Assembly: GCA_021107455.1 (NCBI GenBank)
Contig: JAIOSU010000143.1
Coordinates: 1 to 64,000, forward strand
Length of the DNA stretch: 64,000 bases
From: Clostridiales bacterium
GTDB lineage: Bacteria; Bacillota; Clostridia; Peptostreptococcales; Acidaminobacteraceae
Direction of reading: 5' to 3'
In this document: positions 57,739 through 64,000 of the stretch, piece by piece
Position numbering within the stretch: position 1 is the stretch's first letter
Layout of the letters: every line of letters begins with the position of its first letter
Translations under genes and position numbers: made by a program
The notes under the pieces: model-generated
Database searches by the model: none
What the model was told of the DNA's origin: nothing
The model's input: only the letters and a program-made list of their open reading frames with translations

Positions 57739-59148
57739 TTACTCAAATCTCAATTTGTCAGCACTTTCTGGAACTTCCATAGGATAATCGCCATCAAAAC
57801 ACGCAGTACATAGTTCACATTTTGGAAGTCCGATCCCCTGTACCAAACCTTCTGCACTCAAGTAAGCAAGACTATCTGCACCGATCATTTCTCTGATTTC
57901 TTCAACCGTTTTGATTGCACCAATCAGGTGTTGACGGTTTGGTGTGTCGATACCAAAATAACAAGAATGAGTCACTGGAGGCGAGCACACTCTGATGTGT
58001 ACTTCTTTTGCTCCAGCGTCTTTAAGAGTCTTGACGAGTTTTGCACTCGTTGTCCCTCTCACGATAGAGTCATCTATAAGGATCAATCGTTTACCGTTAA
58101 TGTTGTCCTTCATAGCGTTAAGTTTGAGTCTAACAGCAAGTTCTCTCGATTTTTGATCAGGCTGGATGAATGTTCTACCCATGTATTTGTTCTTGATCAA
58201 GCCCACATCAAATGGAATTCCTGATTCTTCAGCGTATCCGATTGCTGCAGCTGTACCCGAATCCGGAACGGCAATAACCATATCAGCATCCACGGGATTC
58301 TCTCTAGCCAGGATCTTGCCGGCTTCTTTTCTTGTCACAAATACATTTCTGCCGTCGATGATGCTGTCTGGTCTGGCAAAATAGACATATTCAAAGGAAC
58401 AAACCGCTTTTCTGCAATTTTCTGCAAATCGCATACTCTCGACTCCGTTTGAGTCAATAATCACGACTTCACCAGGTTCGATATCTCTAACAAACTCTGC
58501 ACCTACTACATCGTGGGCACAAGTTTCAGACGCGAGCACATAACCCCCGTCTATTTTTGCAAGTGATAAAGGTCTGAGTCCATTTCTGTCTCTGACACCA
58601 ATCAGCATGTTGTCTATAATGATCACCAGTGCAAATGAACCTTTGATTTCCTTTACCGATTCAATGACTGCTTCTTTCATACCCATATGGTAATTACGTG
58701 CTATAAGGTTTGCAATGACTTCAGTATCGATTGACGTCTGGAAGATTGAACCCTCATCTTCAAGTTTCTCTCTGATTTCTCCTGCATTCACCAGATTGCC
58801 ATTGTGAGCAAGTGCAATGCTACCACCTTTGTATCTGACCACAAGGGGTTGGGCGTTTGAGACATAGCTTTCTCCAGTAGTCGAATAACGCACATGTCCG
58901 ATACCGATATCAGCAGGCAGCCTATCCAGGATTTCGTTGCTGAACACTTCCTGAACCAAACCCATTTCTTTGTAATATTGCATCTTATTATCTTTGAGCA
59001 CTGCGATTCCAGCGCTTTCTTGTCCTCTATGCTGTAGGGCGATTAGTCCATAACAGACCATTTGTGAAATAAGAGGCACCCCAGGTGCATGGATACCAAT
59101 GACACCGCATTCTTCATGCAATTTGTCTGAGCCGTGAAATACTTCCAT
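57739..59148 (-). CDS. purF: Amidophosphoribosyltransferase PurF
   Basis: The 469-residue enzyme makes phosphoribosylamine from PRPP and glutamine. A short propeptide (MEVFHGSDKLHEE) precedes the Cys of CGVIGIHAPGV, which becomes N-terminal after cleavage, as in the Bacillus-type enzyme. The glutaminase domain has GLIALQHRGQESAGI and the PRTase domain has VPDSGTAAAIGYAEESG and LIDDSIVRGTTS. Cys residues in CELCTACFDG and near CSFEYVYFARP fit the family 4Fe-4S cluster. Start chosen at ATG 59148, seven bases after GGAGG; an adjacent ATG one codon upstream is possible. Confidence 0.97.
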   Translation of the reverse strand: MEVFHGSDKLHEECGVIGIHAPGVPLISQMVCYGLIALQHRGQESAGIAVLKDNKMQYYKEMGLVQEVFSNEILDRLPADIGIGHVRYSTTGESYVSNAQPLVVRYKGGSIALAHNGNLVNAGEIREKLEDEGSIFQTSIDTEVIANLIARNYHMGMKEAVIESVKEIKGSFALVIIIDNMLIGVRDRNGLRPLSLAKIDGGYVLASETCAHDVVGAEFVRDIEPGEVVIIDSNGVESMRFAENCRKAVCSFEYVYFARPDSIIDGRNVFVTRKEAGKILARENPVDADMVIAVPDSGTAAAIGYAEESGIPFDVGLIKNKYMGRTFIQPDQKSRELAVRLKLNAMKDNINGKRLILIDDSIVRGTTSAKLVKTLKDAGAKEVHIRVCSPPVTHSCYFGIDTPNRQHLIGAIKTVEEIREMIGADSLAYLSAEGLVQGIGLPKCELCTACFDGDYPMEVPESADKLRFE

Positions 59149-59166
59149 CATTAATCCTCCAGTCCG

Positions 59167-59871
59167 TTATTTTTGAACTCTTCCAAGTACTTCCTGATAT
59201 ACAGATTCCACGTCACCAAGATCTCTTCTGAAACGGTCTTTGTCCATCTTTTTGTCTGTTTTTGCGTCCCACAGTCTACAAGTGTCAGGAGATATTTCAT
59301 CAGCCAATATCACATTGCCGTCGTAAATTCCGAATTCTAATTTAAAGTCGATGAGTTTCAAATCTCTTTCTATAAAAAACTTTTGAAGCAAAGTGTTAAT
59401 TTTAAGGGCATAACTTTTTACCGTCTCTACCTGCTCTTTGGTTGCATATCCCATTGCAGCAATATGATAATCGTTGATCATAGGATCGCCAAGTTCATCG
59501 TTTTTATAACAAAACTCAAGGACGGTTTCTTTCATGATGACGCCCTCCTCAAGACCTAGTCTTTTTGCGAGTGAACCCGCCGCCACATTTCTTACGATAA
59601 CTTCAAGTGGTAGGATTTCCACTGCTTTGACCACTTGCTCGCGATCGCTTAGGAGCCCTTCGAAATGAGTCGGAATGCCTTCCAGTTCAAGCATTTGAAA
59701 TAAAAGAGCACTCATCTTGTTGTTGACGATCCCTTTATCCAAAATCTGACCTTTCTTCTCGCCGTTGAAAGCTGTGGCGTCATCCTTATACTCTATCCAA
59801 TAACGATCTTTAACATCAGTCTTATATACTCTTTTCGCTTTTCCCTCGTATAACATTTCCAGCTTGTTCAT
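59167..59871 (-). CDS. purC: Phosphoribosylaminoimidazole-succinocarboxamide synthase PurC
   Basis: A 234-residue SAICAR synthetase. [49 protein letters not shown] and [12 protein letters not shown] are all family markers. ATG 59871 follows GGAGGCCATG; an adjacent ATG sits too close to the ribosome site. It begins nine bases after the purE stop. Confidence 0.97.
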   Translation of the reverse strand: MNKLEMLYEGKAKRVYKTDVKDRYWIEYKDDATAFNGEKKGQILDKGIVNNKMSALLFQMLELEGIPTHFEGLLSDREQVVKAVEILPLEVIVRNVAAGSLAKRLGLEEGVIMKETVLEFCYKNDELGDPMINDYHIAAMGYATKEQVETVKSYALKINTLLQKFFIERDLKLIDFKLEFGIYDGNVILADEISPDTCRLWDAKTDKKMDKDRFRRDLGDVESVYQEVLGRVQK

Positions 59872-59880
59872 CATGGCCTC

Positions 59881-60366
59881 CTAGTATTTGGATTGAATCG
59901 CTTGGTCTTTTTCAAGAACCTTCTCTGACATACTTTTCTTATAAGCGTGCATTTTGACTCGTAATTCAGGATATTTGATCGATAACATCTGTACCGCCAA
60001 AAGTGCAGCATTTTCCGCACCGTTGATCGCTACAGTCGCTACAGGGATTCCACTTGGCATCTGAACGATTGAAAGTAGAGAATCCAGTCCATCAAGTGTT
60101 GATGATTGGATGGGTAAGCCTATAACCGGTAAAACAGTGACACCTGCGATGACACCTGGTAGGTGAGCTGCTTTTCCCGCAGCACCAATGATGACTTCCA
60201 CTCCCCTTGCTTCAGCACCGATAGCATACTCAATGGCCAGGTGTGGGGTTCTGTGTGCCGAAAGTACACGAGCCTCGACTTCCACTCCAAATTCTTTCAG
60301 AATATTGATGCTTTTTTCAACAATCGGGAAATCTGAATCACTTCCCATTAAAATCGAAACTTTCAT
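59881..60366 (-). CDS. purE: N5-carboxyaminoimidazole ribonucleotide mutase PurE
   Basis: A 161-residue PurE. ILMGSDSDFPIVE, VLSAHRTPH with the catalytic His, and AAGKAAHLPGVIAG with SIVQMPSGIPVATVAI point to the class I bacterial mutase, which normally needs PurK; no purK is in this window. The last 20 residues form a helix with an AIQSKY tail. ATG 60366 follows TATGGAGGTTTT. First gene of the purine operon and closest to the PurR-like boxes. Confidence 0.95.
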   Translation of the reverse strand: MKVSILMGSDSDFPIVEKSINILKEFGVEVEARVLSAHRTPHLAIEYAIGAEARGVEVIIGAAGKAAHLPGVIAGVTVLPVIGLPIQSSTLDGLDSLLSIVQMPSGIPVATVAINGAENAALLAVQMLSIKYPELRVKMHAYKKSMSEKVLEKDQAIQSKY

Positions 60367-60410
60367 AAAACCTCCATAAATCCGAATTATATTCTGGACT
60401 TTCACTATTT

Positions 60411-60473
60411 TATTCGTCTATATCCATGATAACGAAGATTTTATACACCGTCAAGGTCTTACGAACAATTTTA
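60411..60473. promoter_or_regulatory. PurR-like operator with three CGAA half-sites
   Basis: TTCG at 60413-60416 and CGAA at 60433-60436 are inverted with a 16-base gap, the spacing of Bacillus PurBoxes. A third site (ACGAACAATTTTATA, 60461-60475) repeats the second (ACGAAGATTTTATA) directly. No purine riboswitch is seen, so PurR-type control is likely. Confidence 0.6.
60426..60454 (-). promoter_or_regulatory. Promoter of the purine operon
   Basis: On the minus strand TTGACG (60449-60454), a 17-base spacer and TATCAT (60426-60431). The spacer and -10 contain PurR-like CGAA sites, so repressor binding would cover the promoter. Confidence 0.8.
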
Positions 60474-60511
60474 TATCAAATTAAATTAATATTCAGAAAA
60501 AATTAATAAAT

Positions 60512-60540
60512 AAAAAAGCCGAGGTCCATATGAACCCGGC
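60512..60540 (-). terminator. Terminator of the galactose operon
   Basis: GCCG and CGGC arms plus a GGT/ACC pair with one bulge (60518-60540), followed on the minus strand by six T, end nine bases after galM. Confidence 0.8.
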
Positions 60541-60549
60541 ATCTATAAC

Positions 60550-61536
60550 TTACTCAAAAATATACTCTGTAAAATGATTATACTCTTCATCAGGATGTAG
60601 CATGTGAACCACATTTGGATAGTGCTGCATCTCAAAACATATGCCTTCATGATTCTTGTAACCGATGTTGTTGGTATAGACGACCACACAAGGCTGATTG
60701 CTGTTTATGGTCAACTTTCTTCCACTCATTCCATCTTCCAAAATCACAGAAGGTTGATCCAGATCAGACTTGATATTGAGATCAAAAGGATGATCCAGTC
60801 CATTAGGAGGCTTTGCAAACACTTCGGATAATTTCTTTGGAACTCTAAAATCAAACGGGGTCCCAACAACAGATTCGGAGTCACTTACAGGGATTCCGTT
60901 TTCCTGAAGAGGTCTATAAGCCATGGCATTGATGAACAAAATATGATCATCGAGTTTGATGCCACAATCCCCTGTTAAATTGAAATAATTATGATGAGCC
61001 ATATTCAAATGACACATCTGATCCGTGGTTGCTTTGAATGAAACGGACAATCGATTGTCCTCATGTAGCCTGAAATGGGCATAAATCTCCATATTGCCAG
61101 GAAATCCTCCCGTCATGTGCTTATGGCTATGAAAAAGAGAAACTCCACAATAATTCATTTCCACACTTCTCTCTCTGATCTCCCAGAGCTGTTTATGAAA
61201 ACCAGTGTTTCCACCGTGCAGATTTGCATCACCATTGTTCTTTTCCAGTTCAAAACCGGTACCCTCCAGATTGAGCTTAGCATTTTCAATGCGGCCCGCA
61301 CTTGGTCCTATGACGGTGTTTAAATAAAGTGGATTGACCAGCATACTTTTCGGATCATCGTAATTCAGTAAAATATTGCCAACCTTGCCGTCTCGATCCG
61401 GAACATTGATTGAAATCATGGTACAGCCATAATTTAATATTTGAACCGACATTTGGCCATTATCGAGAGTTATGCAGTCGACTTCGAGATCCAATAGTTC
61501 ACTGAATGGTTCGTGTTTTGAAATTTCAACGCGCAT
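60550..61536 (-). CDS. galM: Aldose 1-epimerase (galactose mutarotase)
   Basis: A 328-residue mutarotase converting beta- to alpha-D-galactose, the substrate of galactokinase. The catalytic His residues appear in NLHGGNTGFHKQLW and HHNYFNLTGDCG, and the catalytic Glu in GICFEMQHYPN. RIENAKLNLEG near residue 70 is also conserved. ATG 61536 follows AGGAGGTGGAT. It lies nine bases after galT at the end of the Leloir operon. Confidence 0.93.
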   Translation of the reverse strand: MRVEISKHEPFSELLDLEVDCITLDNGQMSVQILNYGCTMISINVPDRDGKVGNILLNYDDPKSMLVNPLYLNTVIGPSAGRIENAKLNLEGTGFELEKNNGDANLHGGNTGFHKQLWEIRERSVEMNYCGVSLFHSHKHMTGGFPGNMEIYAHFRLHEDNRLSVSFKATTDQMCHLNMAHHNYFNLTGDCGIKLDDHILFINAMAYRPLQENGIPVSDSESVVGTPFDFRVPKKLSEVFAKPPNGLDHPFDLNIKSDLDQPSVILEDGMSGRKLTINSNQPCVVVYTNNIGYKNHEGICFEMQHYPNVVHMLHPDEEYNHFTEYIFE

Positions 61537-61545
61537 ATCCACCTC

Positions 61546-63051
61546 CTATAATAGACAGCCTTCCTCTAAAAATTTGAGCACACCTTCATAACTATCTTTA
61601 AACACACCGGAATCTATCAAGGCTAGTTCAAACTTTTTACCGATCTCATCATCAAAAAACCTTGATAATGCTTGTTCATCAGAAATCAGATCTTTTATGG
61701 TTTCACCAAGAGATGCCACCCACTGATCGTGCTTGATCAGTTCAGGGGAATCGTCAAACAGGCCTGCTTTGTACCCACCGGATGACATCAGCATTTCCAT
61801 CAGTTGATTCTTCTCAGCGACAAGACGTCCCGGAAGCACTGCAAGTCCCATAACTTCTATCAGACCAATATTTTCACGCTTGATATGATGATGCTCATCA
61901 TGTGGATGAAAAAGACCTGATGGATGCTCAGGAGTGTGTCTGTTGTTCCTGAGGGCCAGGTAGAGTTCATAAACCCCGTTTTTCTTTCTCATGATCGGCG
62001 TCACCGTATTATGTCTTTGATCGGTATGTGATATCAAATCATAATCGAGATCACTGTATTCAATCCAGCTGGCAAGGATGTTGTCTGCAAGATCAATAAG
62101 TCTTTCACGATCAGTACTGGCAAGTTTTACAACAGAAAGTGGCCACTCCAAAACTGATATGTCGACATTCGGATATTCCACAGCATCATACTGTAAGGCT
62201 TCTTTCGCGCGCATCATCGGCATTTCGTAGTTGCCCGCCTGATAATGGTCATGTGTGAGAATTGATCCACCCACCGTATGCAGATCCGCATTGGATCCTA
62301 CAAAATAATGGGGCAGTAAGTCCACAAAATCACTCAGTCTCACAAAAGTGTTTCTGTCAATTTTCATATTTCGGTGTTCTTTACAGAGCACTATGGCGTG
62401 CTCATTGTAATATACATAAGGTGAGTACTGAAAATACCAGTCTTCCCCTCCAAGTTCCATCTTCACCAGTCGATGATTTTGCCTTGCAGGGTGCTTGATA
62501 TTGCCCCCATAGCCCGCATTTTCCACACAAAGCAAACATTTTGGATAGACTGAAGGTTTGGCTTCCTTCATCATTGCAATCTCTTTGGGGCTCTTTTCAG
62601 GTTTTGAAAGATTGATGGTGATATCCAGTTCACCGAACACTCCATTCGAAGTCCAGCTTACATTGTTTTTCACCCGGTCCATTCTGATATACGCACTCTT
62701 ATTAGAAAGTGTATAGAAATAGGCAGTAGCTTTTTCTGGAGATTCATTGTGAAGTGCCCAAAATTTCTGATTGAGCTCTGAGTTCCTCGGCAATAGTTTT
62801 GACATCAACTCAGCCTGAAAAGACTCGATTTCATATTCGAGCTCAAGACGATCCTTGCGATTGGCAACAAAAGCTCCAAGCAAATCGTAAATGTCATCAT
62901 CAGAGGTTTCTCTCACCACATCATCCAGATCGCATTCAATCTGAAGAAAACGCCAAAGTTCATTGCGTACCACTTCCACATCACAGCTTGTCATCAACTC
63001 ATTTTTGATTCCATAATCCAATAATTTTTCAACCAAAACAAAATCATTCAT
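61546..63051 (-). CDS. galT: UDP-glucose-hexose-1-phosphate uridylyltransferase, class II GalT
   Basis: A 501-residue class II (Gram-positive type) GalT, longer than the about 350-residue E. coli class I enzyme. Family blocks are YPKCLLCVENAGYGG, YFQYSPYVYYNEHAIVLCKEH, and the nucleophile region GGSILTHDHYQAG with its His. It exchanges UMP between UDP-glucose and galactose 1-phosphate. The start is ATG 63051 after GGGAGTATGGC, overlapping the galK stop. A 40-codon upstream extension of the frame lies inside galK and is rejected. Confidence 0.94.
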   Translation of the reverse strand: MNDFVLVEKLLDYGIKNELMTSCDVEVVRNELWRFLQIECDLDDVVRETSDDDIYDLLGAFVANRKDRLELEYEIESFQAELMSKLLPRNSELNQKFWALHNESPEKATAYFYTLSNKSAYIRMDRVKNNVSWTSNGVFGELDITINLSKPEKSPKEIAMMKEAKPSVYPKCLLCVENAGYGGNIKHPARQNHRLVKMELGGEDWYFQYSPYVYYNEHAIVLCKEHRNMKIDRNTFVRLSDFVDLLPHYFVGSNADLHTVGGSILTHDHYQAGNYEMPMMRAKEALQYDAVEYPNVDISVLEWPLSVVKLASTDRERLIDLADNILASWIEYSDLDYDLISHTDQRHNTVTPIMRKKNGVYELYLALRNNRHTPEHPSGLFHPHDEHHHIKRENIGLIEVMGLAVLPGRLVAEKNQLMEMLMSSGGYKAGLFDDSPELIKHDQWVASLGETIKDLISDEQALSRFFDDEIGKKFELALIDSGVFKDSYEGVLKFLEEGCLL

Positions 63052-64000
63052 GCCATACTCCCGCTCCGCTTGAAATAACGGCTTTGTAAAAACTAGGGAC
63101 AAGTCCCGTCTGATCAGTGTAAACTCTACGGATATGATTCTCGTAATCTTCAACATGCGCCTTGTGTACAAGGGCTACAACGCACCCGCCAAAGCCGGCT
63201 CCTGTCATTCTGGCACCTAGCACACCACTGAGCGGTCTCCCTGCATCGACAATGATGTCGAGCTCATCACAACTGACTTCAAAATGATATCTGAGTGAAT
63301 CATGGGACCTGTACATCCATTCCCCAAAAGCCATCAAATCTCCAGATTTCAGTGCGATGCTCGCCTGCTGAGTCCTATATTGTTCCATTACCGCATGATG
63401 AGTGCGTTTGTAAACTTCTTCAGAAGGCATCAGTTCAGTTAATGTCAACCACTCTTTCGGTGTCAACTCGCAGATCCCGCTGAGAGGCTTCGCTTCATTA
63501 AGTGCCTTGAGTCCAAGATCACAGGCAATCCTTCTTGCATTGTATGCGGAGTCCACCAGTCCTCTTTTCTTGTTGGTGTTGACGATCATCAGAAGATATT
63601 CACCAAGTTCAAGTGGTACATGATCGTACTCCAGTGTATTGCAATCGAGCAAGATGGCGTGGTCTTTTTCACACATGGCGATGGAAAACTGATCCATTAT
63701 GCCACAGTTCACGCCATTGAATTGATTTTCAGATCTTTGACTGAGCAAGGCAATATCTTTTTTTGAAAATCCAAGTGCATAGTGGTCATTGATCATGGTC
63801 GCTGTCAATACTTCAATAGACGCAGAAGAAGAAAGACCCGCACCATTTGGCAAATCTCCAAAAAAGAGAACATCAAAACCATGATCAAGTACATTGCCCA
63901 TCCTCTGAATCTCGTTGAAAATCCCCATAGGATAGTTGCACCAATCCATAGCGATGTCATATTCAATACTGCCAAGGTTGAACCTATAAATGCCTTGATC
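63044..64000 (-). CDS. galK: Galactokinase (5' end cut off)
   Basis: The frame is open to the right window edge, giving 318 residues; the N-terminal galactose-binding part of about 70 residues, with the GRTEFNGDH-like signature, is outside the window. The GHMP-kinase ATP loop is visible as GDLPNGAGLSSSASIEV, catalytic Asp in NGVNCGIMDQFSIAM, and the C-terminal GARMTGAGFGGCVVAL motif. It phosphorylates galactose at C1. It overlaps galT by eight bases. Confidence 0.94.
   Translation of the reverse strand, partial: DQGIYRFNLGSIEYDIAMDWCNYPMGIFNEIQRMGNVLDHGFDVLFFGDLPNGAGLSSSASIEVLTATMINDHYALGFSKKDIALLSQRSENQFNGVNCGIMDQFSIAMCEKDHAILLDCNTLEYDHVPLELGEYLLMIVNTNKKRGLVDSAYNARRIACDLGLKALNEAKPLSGICELTPKEWLTLTELMPSEEVYKRTHHAVMEQYRTQQASIALKSGDLMAFGEWMYRSHDSLRYHFEVSCDELDIIVDAGRPLSGVLGARMTGAGFGGCVVALVHKAHVEDYENHIRRVYTDQTGLVPSFYKAVISSGAGVWHE

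Noticed and set aside
60367-60549. Purine riboswitch before purE
   Set aside because: No conserved purine aptamer core was seen; the region contains only promoter and PurR-like sites plus the galM terminator.
63096-63107. GGGACAAGTCCC palindrome resembling the REP core
   Set aside because: It is a short chance palindrome within the galK coding sequence without the GGTACC boundaries or long arms.
63052-63171. 40-codon upstream extension of galT
   Set aside because: It lies inside galK in another frame, and a ribosome site precedes ATG 63051.

Overview
The window is a gene-dense (about 40% GC by eye) piece of chromosome from a low-GC Gram-positive bacterium, most likely a motile, anaerobic member of the Clostridia. 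This rests on tig-clpP-clpX-lon-engB order, a ylqG/ylqH-like flagellar pair beside yaaR, a purECFMNHD operon with PurR-like boxes, an FMN riboswitch in front of ribU, GTG/TTG starts with strong AGGAGG ribosome sites, and an H-NOX chemoreceptor of the kind known from anaerobic thermophiles. I saw no phage, plasmid, insertion sequence or CRISPR array.

Layout. 1-2042 (minus): RsuA-type pseudouridine synthase (cut by the window edge) and RsmF-type rRNA methyltransferase. 2167-3083 (plus): class II fructose-bisphosphate aldolase broken by a deletion. 3136-9918 (minus): ppiB, engB, lon, clpX, clpP, tig, a proteostasis block. 10174-12060 (plus): UvrD-family helicase whose 3' end overlaps recX. 11977-15369 (minus): recX, two unrecognised membrane-anchored proteins, rluF and a nucleoid-associated protein. 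15467-19720 (minus): a chemoreceptor and a GAF/HD-GYP c-di-GMP phosphodiesterase. 19838-26975 (plus): the most unusual locus, a membrane-tethered oligopeptide-binding-like protein, a small extracytoplasmic protein, a histidine kinase and a CitB-type response regulator, then an AbgT-family transporter and an M20 peptidase. It reads as a system that senses an extracellular peptide or amide and induces its uptake and hydrolysis. 27015-29204 (minus): LtaS-like transferase. 29281-29828 (minus): six tRNA genes. 29898-34800 (minus): yfcE, rdgB, rph, cell-wall amidase and an AIR-synthase-like protein. 34929-41819 (minus): ligA, pcrA, yaaR, a FlhB C-terminal homologue and a FliK-like protein.

41856-43986 (minus) holds a DMT-family permease and a HI0933-type flavoprotein. 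A perfect 33-bp inverted repeat with a 4-nt loop (REPIN-like) at 44031-44100 separates them from an orphan BrxD/DUF2791-like ATPase (44140-45255) and an H-NOX chemoreceptor split by a one-base frameshift (45340-47135). 47183-50869 (minus) has two MATE exporters flanking a riboswitch-controlled riboflavin transporter. 51034-53172 (plus) is a cupin and a Xaa-Pro aminopeptidase. 53286-60366 (minus) is the purine operon. 60550-64000 (minus) is a Leloir galactose operon (galK cut by the window edge, galT, galM).

Many CDS starts given here are shorter than the longest open frame; each was chosen from the ribosome binding site. No gene-free stretch exceeds 300 bases; the larger gaps are described as promoters, terminators, tRNAs or the riboswitch. 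All family assignments are from memory of motifs, without database searches.
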